Shown: in pieces, positions 16,876 through 24,311 of the stretch
Numbering within the stretch: position 1 is the stretch's first letter
How the letters are laid out: every line of letters starts with the position of its first letter
Source of the DNA: JAVKSL01 sp039583695
GTDB lineage: Bacteria > Actinomycetota > Acidimicrobiia > Acidimicrobiales > JAJPHD01
Direction of reading: 5' to 3'
Assembly (NCBI GenBank): GCA_039583695.1
Contig: JAVKSL010000017.1
Span: forward strand, 1-41,541
Length of the DNA stretch: 41,541 nt
Program-made: the position numbers and the translations under genes
The notes under the pieces: model-generated
Told to the model about the DNA's origin: nothing
The model's database searches: none
The model's input: only the letters and a program-made list of their open reading frames with translations

Positions 16876-17127
16876 TCAGGAGAGGATTCGGACTATCTCT
16901 CCCCCGTAACGAGCGACCTGCTCGAGGGCTACGGCCGTCAGGGCTCGGGTCTCTACCAGCTTCGGGACCGCGTCGAGGGTACCTGTGAGAGCTACACCAT
17001 GCTCGAGGACGTCGTCCGCGTACGCCTTGATCTCCATGACGGGCCGGATCAGCTTGTTGAGGAAAAAGATCAGCACCGGCACCACGACCACCAACGTCAG
17101 GATATCACCGATATACCACCCGATCAT
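16876..17127 (-). CDS. Single-pass membrane protein, paralogue of 40444-40698
   Basis: An 83-residue protein beginning MIGWYIGDILTLVVVVPVL, a membrane helix, followed by a basic turn (NKLIRPVMEIKAYADDVLEH) and a helical tail with DAVPKLVETRALT. By eye about 46 of 83 positions are identical to the product of 40444-40698, so the two are clear paralogues in one small family. A ribosome site (AAAGGGG) lies upstream of ATG 17127. No catalytic or binding motif is seen. The tail after VLEH is helical and could mediate protein contacts. Located downstream of the hydrogenase accessory genes; function unknown. Confidence 0.8.
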   Translation of the reverse strand: MIGWYIGDILTLVVVVPVLIFFLNKLIRPVMEIKAYADDVLEHGVALTGTLDAVPKLVETRALTAVALEQVARYGGEIVRILS

Positions 17128-17177
17128 GGCAAACAACCCCTTTCTCCTACTGCCGGACGCGCTGTCCGGAGGCTTCC

Positions 17178-17207
17178 AGTATAGGACATCTGCAGCTACC
17201 GTGTCGA
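17178..17207 (-). promoter_or_regulatory. Promoter of the 16876-17127 gene
   Basis: On the minus strand TCGACA (17207-17202) and TATACT (17183-17178) are separated by 18 bases, a sigma-70-like pair. The -10 hexamer and its context CCTATACTGG recur before the paralogous gene at 40698. A CCGGAC...GTCCGG inverted repeat lies between the -10 and the start codon. Confidence 0.5.
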
Positions 17208-17230
17208 CCCACCCCAGAGCTGGCCAAAAT

Positions 17231-18043
17231 TCAAAGCACCTCCAGCTCACGCAGGGCGTTGATCGAGATTTGCTCGACCATGCCAGTGGTGGACCTGACG
17301 TGGAGACGCGCGACCTCGTCAACCCGGTGGGCATGACCCCTGGTCTCCCCCTTGGGCATCAGCGTCGCTCGGACACGCTCGCCGATCAGGCCACAGCTCG
17401 CGGTGTAGCGATCCCCCAGCGTCGCTGCCTCGGCGGGCCTGGCTGGCCCAGCATCATCGCCGCCGACGCCGCAGAGCTGGGACCCCACCCGATGTACGGC
17501 TTGGATCAGGGCTTCGAGAAGAGCCCTAGCGCCAGCAGGTCCTAAGCCGAGCAGCTCCAAGTCCAACCGGATGCTGAGCACGGCGCTGCGGACGGTGCCA
17601 GGCCCGAGCTGGATCTCGGCCCTTATCGCGCCGACGCTCTGCCTGGTGGCGACGTTCACGATTGAGTCGGGCCACCAGGTTGCGAGGCACAGCCCACTTG
17701 CCTGCTCAGCGCCCTCTTTGGCGATCAACCCACCCGCCAGCCAGACTGCGTCCGCGCCAGCTGCGGGGAGCTCCGGGCGGAGAACCAGAGCACAGGCCAG
17801 GGTCTGCTCGGCCGGCACCTGCCAGGCACGACCCAAGCGGTCAAGCGGGTACAGCTCATGACCTACGACCACAGCCGCACCCTGAGGTGCAGCCTCACGG
17901 CGCGCCCAGGCAAGGGCCATCGCTCCCGCGGAGACCGCCACCGGATACCACCTCAGAGGACCGCCCAAACTGCCCTCGACCTCGCAACCGGCAGCATCCC
18001 TGGCCGGGAACTCGGGCAACGGCCTGGAGCCAGCTTCGGTCAA
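17231..18043 (-). CDS. Degenerate biotin-protein-ligase-like protein
   Basis: About 270 residues with the layout of a BirA/LplA-type catalytic domain: SAGAMALAWARREAAPQGAA where ligases have STNDxAxxLAxxGAPEG, PLDRLGRAWQVPAEQTLACA where they have GRGRxGRxWxSPPGxGL, LRPELPAAGADAVWLAGGLI, and TWWPDSIV where they have KWPNDVL. The GRGRxGR loop that holds biotinyl-AMP and the catalytic Lys of KWPND are both lost, so ligase activity is unlikely. It sits at the end of the hydrogenase accessory operon. The chosen TTG 18043 overlaps the previous stop (TTGA); ATG 18106 is an alternative giving 291 residues. I infer a non-catalytic scaffold or chaperone that reuses the fold. Confidence 0.6.
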   Translation of the reverse strand: MTEAGSRPLPEFPARDAAGCEVEGSLGGPLRWYPVAVSAGAMALAWARREAAPQGAAVVVGHELYPLDRLGRAWQVPAEQTLACALVLRPELPAAGADAVWLAGGLIAKEGAEQASGLCLATWWPDSIVNVATRQSVGAIRAEIQLGPGTVRSAVLSIRLDLELLGLGPAGARALLEALIQAVHRVGSQLCGVGGDDAGPARPAEAATLGDRYTASCGLIGERVRATLMPKGETRGHAHRVDEVARLHVRSTTGMVEQISINALRELEVL

Positions 18044-18585
18044 CGGCCCGCGGAGCGGCTGGGCCGGGGGATTATCCGCTCGACCAACCAGCGATCCTGC
18101 AAGCACGAGAGGTCGAGGGTCCCAGCCGGCACGTCTCCCCCCAGCGCCGCCGGGAGGGGCGCCATCATCACCACCCAGGCCCGCCCGGGCCCGGCCACGG
18201 CCGGATCCGCCCAGTAGGTGAGAGCCTCGAGGTCAGTTCCCGCCAGGTCTGCACGCAGCCCGTTCACCAGATCGCCAAGAAAGGCGTCCATCTCGGCGCC
18301 AGTTGCCCGACCATCGCCGATCCGCAGTGACAAGGCCTCGTCCATTCCCCGCTTGACCGCCAGGCGCAAGACAGTTCGATGTCCTTCGTCACCCATCAGC
18401 TCCCAGACCCTGACGTGCTCCCCCCAAGCTATCGCCTGCACAAAGGTGCTGGCAGCCTCTATTGCGGCTTCCAGCGACCCTGGCTCCAGCGACCCTGGCT
18501 CCAGCGACCCTGGCTCCAGCGACCCTGGCTCCAGCGACCCTGGCTCCGGGGCGCCCGTCTCAACGGGTTCGGCGCAATCGACCAT
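18040..18585 (-). CDS. Hydrogenase-operon protein with EPGSL repeat, unknown
   Basis: A 181-residue protein. After a short acidic start (MVDCAEPVETGAP) come five copies of EPGSL, then a globular part with WGEHVRVWELMGDEGHRTVL, SLRIGDGRATGAEMDAFL and WVVMMAPLPAALGG. I do not recognise the fold. The ATG at 18585 lies 13 bases after the TPR gene stop, with GGTGGA upstream; a longer frame exists but would overlap the TPR gene. It overlaps the following biotin-ligase-like gene, indicating coupled translation. Presumably a hydrogenase assembly factor by position only. Confidence 0.65.
   Translation of the reverse strand: MVDCAEPVETGAPEPGSLEPGSLEPGSLEPGSLEPGSLEAAIEAASTFVQAIAWGEHVRVWELMGDEGHRTVLRLAVKRGMDEALSLRIGDGRATGAEMDAFLGDLVNGLRADLAGTDLEALTYWADPAVAGPGRAWVVMMAPLPAALGGDVPAGTLDLSCLQDRWLVERIIPRPSRSAGR
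18471..18545 (-). repeat. 15-base in-frame tandem repeat, five copies
   Basis: Five identical 15-base units run from 18471 to 18545 and encode five EPGSL pentapeptides near the N-terminus of the 18040-18585 product. Perfect identity points to recent slippage expansion. Confidence 0.97.
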
Positions 18586-18598
18586 CAGATCCACCAGC

Positions 18599-20104
18599 CT
18601 ACGGCCGCACGAAGCCCATCGAGTACAAGAAATCTCGTACCAGGATCCGTTGTGGTCCGTCCAGGGCGTCGCCGACAGCGCCGTCGAGGACCACATCGGC
18701 GCGATCCCGGGCATAGGATTCGAGCTGGTTCCTGGCATCCATGTGGGCTCGCACCAAGGCCTCCTGAGCGTCGTTGGGAAGCTCCATCACTGCAGTCAGC
18801 TCGGCGCCGACAATGGCCCGCGCATCGTGGGCGGACTGGGTGAAGACGCTCGCGGCCAGCTCCACCAGAGCGGCATCTCGTGCTGCGCCCGGCAGCGCCA
18901 ACAGCCGTGCGAGTCGCTCGCGGATAAGAGAAACCCGCTCCCCCACGCTCACCCCGGCGAGCAAAGCCACGAAATGGTCCGTGCGGGTCCAACCCGGGTG
19001 CTCCCCGGCCAGCTCGGACTCGACCCTGACCAGGCTGGCGTAGGTCTGGTGCCAGGCACCGGAATGAAGGCGCGGGTCGAGCACCGCAACCGAATCCTCG
19101 AAGCAGACCAGGGCATGGCGCTGCGCGGCCTCGCCACCCAGAGCGGACCAGGCGAGGCCCAGGTTGTGCTTGGCGAGAGCGTGTTGAAAGGGAAAGGCGC
19201 TGCGCGAGAAGACCCCGAGTGCCTCAGCAAGCGCGACGCTGGCTTCCTGGAGCCTCGTAGTGCGTTGCTCGGGTTGGAGGCCAGCCAAGGCGATCGCGGC
19301 CATGCCGATGCTGTGATGGACCAATCCATAGTGGTAGGGCGCCTCCGCCGGGTCCAGGTGCTCGAGCGCCAGCGCGTAGTCCTCGAGGGCGTCCAGTAGC
19401 CCCTCCACGGTCCCACTTGCAGCAAATGCCTGGCCCCGGTTGTGAAGTGTCGCCACCAGGCTTCGACGGCCCTCAGCGGTGGTCGGGTCGAAGGTCGCCG
19501 CCGCGCGATCGAACGCCTGCAGCGCCTCCATGACCTCGCCGAGCTCGGTGCGGGCGAGACCGAGGTTGTTGAGCGCCGCAGCAAGCTCCGCGTCCTGCCC
19601 ACGGCCTTCGAGCAGCCCCGCGGCCCGCTCGAAGAGTCCCGCCGCCCCTTGCAGGTCGCCGAGGGCCCGCCGCGCAGCCCCAGTTGCGTTGAGGACCCGT
19701 GCGTGCTCGACAGGGTCGAGACGCGGGTCGAAGATACCCACCGCAAGCTCGTAGCACGAGAGGGCCCGCCGTAGGTTCTCGGTCGGATCGCCGTTGGGAG
19801 ACTCGGAATACGCCAAGCCGAGCCGATAGGCAGCCACCGCGTGCTCGTAGGGACGGCTGCGCACCGGCGTGGATGCCAGGCGCGCTTCGAGGACATGAAT
19901 GGCGTCTGCGATCTCGAGCGCCGTTCTCGGTGCGGCCCTCCTCGGCGCCAGAGCTGACGAACCCCCCAGCACCGGTGTGCTGGCGGGCGCAAGAACGGGA
20001 GTACTGTCGTGCGCCCTCACCAGGTCGTGCGCCCTGACCAGGTCGCCTTTTGAGGCCCCGTCTTCGGTCAATTTGCTAGACCGCACTGCGACCCGAAGTG
20101 GCAT
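18599..20104 (-). CDS. TPR-repeat protein of the hydrogenase cluster
   Basis: A 501-residue, almost all-helical protein. Tetratricopeptide motifs run from about residue 85 to 350, for example AAYRLGLAYSE, ALSCYELAVGIFDP, ARVLNATGAARRALGDLQGA, ALNNLGLARTELGEVMEALQ and ALAKHNLGLAWSALGGEAAQ. The N-terminal 60 residues are low complexity, with a tandem DLVRAH pair. TPR proteins scaffold complexes, and one is a usual member of group 1h hydrogenase loci, so a role in assembly or anchoring is likely though not shown. ATG 20104 lies inside the end of the protease gene (29-base overlap). Later starts would shorten only the low-complexity head. Confidence 0.8.
   Translation of the reverse strand: MPLRVAVRSSKLTEDGASKGDLVRAHDLVRAHDSTPVLAPASTPVLGGSSALAPRRAAPRTALEIADAIHVLEARLASTPVRSRPYEHAVAAYRLGLAYSESPNGDPTENLRRALSCYELAVGIFDPRLDPVEHARVLNATGAARRALGDLQGAAGLFERAAGLLEGRGQDAELAAALNNLGLARTELGEVMEALQAFDRAAATFDPTTAEGRRSLVATLHNRGQAFAASGTVEGLLDALEDYALALEHLDPAEAPYHYGLVHHSIGMAAIALAGLQPEQRTTRLQEASVALAEALGVFSRSAFPFQHALAKHNLGLAWSALGGEAAQRHALVCFEDSVAVLDPRLHSGAWHQTYASLVRVESELAGEHPGWTRTDHFVALLAGVSVGERVSLIRERLARLLALPGAARDAALVELAASVFTQSAHDARAIVGAELTAVMELPNDAQEALVRAHMDARNQLESYARDRADVVLDGAVGDALDGPQRILVRDFLYSMGFVRP
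20008..20043 (-). repeat. 18-base direct repeat, two copies
   Basis: Units at 20008-20025 and 20026-20043 differ at one base and encode the tandem DLVRAH pair at the N-terminus of the TPR protein. Confidence 0.85.
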
Positions 20105-20597
20105 CGGCCGCAGTCAGCGCAAGGTGGCTCACGTGACGGGTGATCTCCTCCACAGCCCTGTCGACCGCGGCGCGCACCACTGCCGAGAGGCCTTCGCCCA
20201 GCCCGTCGGCGTCGACGGGCTGGCAACCAACCAACAGCACACTTGGGGGAAGGACCCCGAGCGCCTTGGCGAGCATCAGAGCCCGCTCAGGCGTGGCCAG
20301 GTGCATATCCGCCAGCAGGTCGTGGCGCGTCGTCGGCTCGAGGGTGTGGACATCGATGACATCCGGCTCGATCAGCATGACTGTCCCAGGAGCTCGTTGC
20401 CTGTCTACCGCATCCACCACCACCAGCGCGTCGTAGCCGTCCTGGAGCTCCTGGACGAGGGCGATCCCAGCGATCCCGGTCTCCACCACGGTCACGCACA
20501 AGGGCAGCGAGCAGCCAGCCAGCCGGCGCGCCACCTCGACGCCGAAGCCATCGTCGGCCCGCAGGACGTTGCCCACCCCTGCAACCAGGACCTTCAT
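20076..20597 (-). CDS. [NiFe]-hydrogenase maturation protease (M52)
   Basis: A 173-residue HybD/HyaD-type endopeptidase that removes the C-terminal tail of the large subunit after nickel insertion. The N-terminus MKVLVAGVGNVLRADDGFGV has the GxGNxLxxDDGxG signature whose acidic residue binds nickel; the second ligand lies in ALVVVDAVDRQRAPGTV and the His in HLATPERAL. GCQPVDADGLGEGLS matches the closing GxxP region. ATG 20597 overlaps the preceding stop (ATGA) and has GGAGGTGG upstream. Its substrate is probably HhyL, which keeps a 20-residue tail after its last Cys motif. All three metal ligands are intact, unlike in the related product of 21789-22373. Confidence 0.92.
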   Translation of the reverse strand: MKVLVAGVGNVLRADDGFGVEVARRLAGCSLPLCVTVVETGIAGIALVQELQDGYDALVVVDAVDRQRAPGTVMLIEPDVIDVHTLEPTTRHDLLADMHLATPERALMLAKALGVLPPSVLLVGCQPVDADGLGEGLSAVVRAAVDRAVEEITRHVSHLALTAADATSGRSAV

Positions 20598-21139
20598 GGG
20601 AAATCCACCTCCGGCCCAGCCCCAGCACGCGCCTGCCAGGAGATCACCTCGGCGGCGCGCAGCGCATAGCCCTTCACCACCCACCAGGTGATGTACTCGG
20701 CCAGCTCATCCCACGCCTTCTCGTCGATGGTGTCCCGCCAGTGGTCCAGGCGTCGCTCGACCTCCGAGCCTACTATCCGGTCCAGGGTCTCGACGGTTCG
20801 CGCGTCGTCACCTAGCACCTGCGGGCGAGCCTCGCCAGTCCTGAGCATCGCCGCGATGCGCGTAGCCTCCTCCTCCAGGTGGTCGAGCGCGGCCTCGACA
20901 GGCAGGGCGGAGAGCTCACCCGGCTCAGCGGCCAGCCCGGCGTCACCTTCTTCTACCCTGCGAACGCAGTACCCGTTGAGGACCGCGGCCCCCGCCCAGA
21001 TACCGATCTCCGGCAGCGGCTGCGAGGTGCGCTGGTCGGCCACGACCCTGTCGACGTAGCGCTTGGCAATGGGCGTGAGCGGGTGGGCCTGGGCCAAGGC
21101 TCGAGCCCGGTACGCCACCTCCTCGGCGTCGAGGCTCAT
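20594..21139 (-). CDS. Conserved hydrogenase-cluster protein, unknown
   Basis: A 181-residue, mainly helical soluble protein with no recognised domain. Visible segments are RARALAQAHPLTPIAKRYVD, then IGIWAGAAVLNGYCVRRVEE, and a C-terminal DELAEYITWWVVKGYALRAAE. The start ATG 21139 overlaps the stop of the NifU-domain gene and its own stop overlaps the protease start (both ATGA), so it is translated within a tightly coupled series from hhyL onward. A role in hydrogenase assembly is inferred from this position only. Confidence 0.75.
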   Translation of the reverse strand: MSLDAEEVAYRARALAQAHPLTPIAKRYVDRVVADQRTSQPLPEIGIWAGAAVLNGYCVRRVEEGDAGLAAEPGELSALPVEAALDHLEEEATRIAAMLRTGEARPQVLGDDARTVETLDRIVGSEVERRLDHWRDTIDEKAWDELAEYITWWVVKGYALRAAEVISWQARAGAGPEVDFP

Positions 21140-21792
21140 CGGTGCCGGAGCTGGACGCGAACCGGGGCCGGCTGGCCCGGGCTCGCAGGCGACCCAGACG
21201 CCCCCGAGCTCAGCCCGGCGCCTGGGAGCATGTCCCGAGGAACTGGCACCCCGCAGGTGAGCGAAGCCTTTGCCTGGTCAGGCTCCGGCTTCGGGTCCAG
21301 GACCTCCAAGCTGCGAAACGAGGGCCAGTGCTCGCGTAGCGCCGTCTCGACCCCATAGGTCAGGGTCGCCTGCGAGCTCGGGCAGCCATCACAGGTACCA
21401 GCGAGCCGGACCCGCACCACACCATCGACCACCGACTCGACCTCGATGGAACCCCCGTGGGACTCGATCATCGGGCGCACGTCCTCCAGGGCGCGATCCA
21501 CTACCGCCTCCGCCTCGAGGCGGACGTCGGTGTCTTCGCCCAGGCCGTAAGCCATCAGCAGGACACCTGCGATCGGGTCAGCAGCCACAGCCTCCAAGAA
21601 GATCTCCCCTCGCCAGGCCCGGATCATGTCCACCAGGCGCCCCAGGCCGTCCCGGTGGAAGGCGTCCACCCAGTCGAGCAACTCGCCTACCCGCGCGGAA
21701 ACCTCGCTATCCCCCCATGCAGTGAGCTCCTCGGCCAACTCCGCGATCCGGGGCAGCACATCCTCGTAAGCCAGCTCCTCGGCGCTCATCAT
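21136..21792 (-). CDS. NifU C-terminal domain protein, hydrogenase-associated
   Basis: A 218-residue protein. Residues 1-80 are helical; residues 90-155 are a NifU/Nfu-type domain: AVVDRALEDVRPMIESHGGS, VVRVRLAGTCDGCPSSQATL and GVETALREHWP. The CxxC pair in CDGCPSS binds a [4Fe-4S] cluster in this family. The last 60 residues are Pro/Gly/Ser-rich. Group 1h loci usually carry a NifU-domain gene, thought to deliver clusters to the small subunit or to relay electrons; some relatives also have a Rieske domain, which is absent here. The start overlaps the preceding stop (ATGA at 21789-21792), with a second ATG directly after. Confidence 0.88.
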   Translation of the reverse strand: MMSAEELAYEDVLPRIAELAEELTAWGDSEVSARVGELLDWVDAFHRDGLGRLVDMIRAWRGEIFLEAVAADPIAGVLLMAYGLGEDTDVRLEAEAVVDRALEDVRPMIESHGGSIEVESVVDGVVRVRLAGTCDGCPSSQATLTYGVETALREHWPSFRSLEVLDPKPEPDQAKASLTCGVPVPRDMLPGAGLSSGASGSPASPGQPAPVRVQLRHR

Positions 21793-22373
21793 AGCGGCCC
21801 CAGCGAAGCCCGGGCGGGCTTGAGCCCCCTCGCCAGCGAGTCGACGCCCAGCACCTCGCGCACCGCGGCGAGGACGTCGTCGACCACGGACTCGACCGGC
21901 TCGGAGAACCCCAAGCCGAAGGACACGTCTCCTGGCTCGATCTCGATCACGATAGTGTCAGGCGGGAAGCCCTTCCAGTAGCGCACCACCGCCAGGGTAT
22001 GGTCCAGGTCGATCACCCCCCCCACCGCCTCTCCCAGGCGCTCGGCCACCTCGTCGCCAGGTGGTGGGGTGAGGTCCAGGGTGTATCGCCTGATCGTGCC
22101 CGGAGGGTCGGTCTCCCGCAGCACGCAGCACACCAGCACCACCTTGGACGGTTGCCGCTCCTGCAAGGTATGCAGCACCCGGTGCGCCGAATATGAGAGA
22201 TCCTCTAACACAACCCCCTCGGGCCACCCACAATCTTGGACCCGTCGCAGGAACTGGGTGCCAAAGTCGAGATCCCTTAGCCAGGGATGCCCGATGCCCC
22301 CCACGAGGACGGGGCCGGTGGAGGTCTCAGCTCCCGGCCCCGTCCCCTTCCCCCCCCCGGGGAAATCGCTCAC
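21789..22373 (-). CDS. M52-like protein with altered nickel site
   Basis: A 194-residue protein of the M52 fold found beside group 1h large subunits. Alignment by eye with the canonical protease at 20076-20597 gives VGGIGHPWLRDLDFG against VAGVGNVLRADDGFG, and KVVLVCCVLRETDPPGTI against ALVVVDAVDRQRAPGTV. The Asp that binds nickel in VVVDA is replaced by Cys (VCC), and the Asn of GxGN by His. Catalysis is therefore doubtful, and a chaperone or nickel-sensing role for the large subunit is possible. GTG 22373 overlaps the hhyL stop (GTGA) and the 3' end overlaps the NifU-domain gene (ATGA), so it is tightly coupled to hhyL. Confidence 0.7.
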   Translation of the reverse strand: MSDFPGGGKGTGPGAETSTGPVLVGGIGHPWLRDLDFGTQFLRRVQDCGWPEGVVLEDLSYSAHRVLHTLQERQPSKVVLVCCVLRETDPPGTIRRYTLDLTPPPGDEVAERLGEAVGGVIDLDHTLAVVRYWKGFPPDTIVIEIEPGDVSFGLGFSEPVESVVDDVLAAVREVLGVDSLARGLKPARASLGPL

Positions 22374-24247
22374 TCCAGCGTGCAGCCGCAGGAGTTGACC
22401 TCGCGCACTATCACGCCCTTGCCGGTGTCCATGTGGGTGGTGCAGGGCATGCACGGGTCGAAGCTCCGGATCGTGCGCAAGATGTCTATGCCCTTGATCT
22501 CCTCGTCGCTCACACTCTCGAGGATCGGGGTGCCGACTATAGCCTGCTCGTAGGAACCAAGTCCACCAAAGGGGTCGCTGGGTGAGGCGTTGACCGTGGA
22601 GGGGGTGGTGATCTGGTAGTTCACGATGGCCCCCCTGTCTATGTGTAGGTGATGGACCAGCCAGCCCCGCCCGGCCTCCCAGAACCCCACCGCAACCCGC
22701 TCGTCCTTGGGGACCTTGAAGCTGGTGTGCACCGCCGTCTCCCCGTTGCGCCAGTACTCCAGCGCCTTGAGCATGCAGTTCATCCCGATGGCGGCGGTAA
22801 AGGCCATCGCATAAGCCCGGCCCCGGTTACGCTCGAGGGCGTTCAGGGTCCTCGGCACCGGCCAGAACAGCTCCATCTCCGGCAGCTCGTGGCGGGGCAT
22901 GACCATGCGCAACCCGTCACCCGTGGCCTGGAGGAACTCGTTGTCCTTCGGAGTCTGGCCGATCAGAGCGGTGCTCCACATCCGCCCGTAGGTGCCGGTC
23001 TCGCAGACCTGGCGGTCCCAACGTGGAGCGGTGTCCCAGGTGTAGCGCTCCTTGAAGTTCTTGGCCTCGGGACGGGGCAGCGTGGTCTTGTTCCACGGGT
23101 GGTACGGCGAGATCGGGTTGCCGAGGGGGTCGGTACTGAACCGGGGCGAACCTTTGGTGGTCCAGTCCTCGTAGAACGAGGTGCTCACGAACTCCTCGAA
23201 GCCCATGTTGATCTCGGTGAGGTTGGTGGTTACGACCTCCCCGTCCACGATGATCGCCGGACGAGCCCAGCGGCGGTTGCCCCAGGCGTCGCAGTTGGCG
23301 TACGTAGCGTCGTAGATAGTGGAGTCGTCCCAGATGCCGCTCTGCATCAGGTTGGTCGGTCGGGCACCCACCTGCTCGTACGCGGGGTTGGCCTCCAAGA
23401 AGAAGTCGCACAGGTCGTCCCAGATGCCGGTGATCTGCTTGCAGAAGTCGAAGATCTTGCCCAGCTGGGTGTAGAACTCGTTGAAGGTGGAGGTGGACAC
23501 CGTGGTCGACACCCCACCAGGCACGATGGTGGAGGGGTGCGGGTACTTGCCGTACATGAGCATGCACATGATCCGCCCGACCCGGGTCCACTCGAGCGCC
23601 TCGAGGTAGATCCGCCCGGTCAGCGGGTTGAGCGCATCCATGATGTCCTTGATGGTCAGGTAACCATGGATCTCGCCGTGAGGCGCGAGAGTCTTCTCGG
23701 CCCTGGTGAGCAACTCGGGATTGGTGACCGCCATGATCGAGCTCGAATAGTCCGGACCAGCGAGCAGGCCCAGGTGGAGGGGGTGGTCGTAGAACATCTC
23801 ACCGATCTCGCCCAGGTTTCGCACCTCGACCCCGAGCGGCGGGGGGCAGATGCCGAAAGCCTGCTCGATGGCCAGTGCCGATACCGTGGCATGCACACCT
23901 CCACACACCCCGCATGCCCGGGAGCTGATGTCTATGGCGTCACGGGGGTCACGACCCTGCAGGATGATCTCGTAGCCCCGGAACAGCATCGCCTGGGCGT
24001 GGGCCTCGACAGCCTGGCGGTCGGTGAGGTCCAGCACCGTGTGAACCGACAACGCTCCAGCCACGCGGGTGACCGGGTCGATGTTCCAGTCCCTCAGCCT
24101 GGGAGGCGCCACCATGGCTCCGACGCCCTTGGCGCGGACCCATTCCTGACGCTTGGCGACGGCGACGGAGTAGGGATCCCCCATTCCCTCTCGCAGGCTC
24201 GCCTTGCCGTTGGAATCGAACTCAATTGGCAAGTTTTTGAAGCACAT
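22370..24247 (-). CDS. hhyL: Group 1h [NiFe]-hydrogenase large subunit
   Basis: A 625-residue catalytic subunit holding the NiFe(CN)2CO site that oxidises H2. The L1 motif is RACGVCGGVHA (C112, C115) and the L2 motif is DPCMPCTTH (C599, C602, H605). After H605 a 20-residue tail with SCGC near its end would be removed by the maturation protease. Overall length and segments such as NIDPVTRVAGALSVH, FYDHPLHLGLLAGPDYSSS and EAGRGWLVHHL match actinobacterial group 1h (former group 5) enzymes, which in soil actinobacteria scavenge atmospheric H2 and are oxygen-insensitive. The gene follows hhyS by 64 bases; ATG 24247 has only a weak purine-rich site (GAGAGAGA). Its stop overlaps the next gene. Confidence 0.96.
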   Translation of the reverse strand: MCFKNLPIEFDSNGKASLREGMGDPYSVAVAKRQEWVRAKGVGAMVAPPRLRDWNIDPVTRVAGALSVHTVLDLTDRQAVEAHAQAMLFRGYEIILQGRDPRDAIDISSRACGVCGGVHATVSALAIEQAFGICPPPLGVEVRNLGEIGEMFYDHPLHLGLLAGPDYSSSIMAVTNPELLTRAEKTLAPHGEIHGYLTIKDIMDALNPLTGRIYLEALEWTRVGRIMCMLMYGKYPHPSTIVPGGVSTTVSTSTFNEFYTQLGKIFDFCKQITGIWDDLCDFFLEANPAYEQVGARPTNLMQSGIWDDSTIYDATYANCDAWGNRRWARPAIIVDGEVVTTNLTEINMGFEEFVSTSFYEDWTTKGSPRFSTDPLGNPISPYHPWNKTTLPRPEAKNFKERYTWDTAPRWDRQVCETGTYGRMWSTALIGQTPKDNEFLQATGDGLRMVMPRHELPEMELFWPVPRTLNALERNRGRAYAMAFTAAIGMNCMLKALEYWRNGETAVHTSFKVPKDERVAVGFWEAGRGWLVHHLHIDRGAIVNYQITTPSTVNASPSDPFGGLGSYEQAIVGTPILESVSDEEIKGIDILRTIRSFDPCMPCTTHMDTGKGVIVREVNSCGCTLE

Positions 24248-24311
24248 AGGTTCTCTCTCTCATCTTGTTTCGGGGCCTGGCGCGCCAGGCCGGGGGAATC
24301 TTGCGCTGGAG

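Noticed and set aside
18471..18545. Short repeats considered as a CRISPR array
   Set aside because: Units are directly adjacent with no spacers, stay in frame and encode EPGSL; the same holds for the other tandem repeats in the window.
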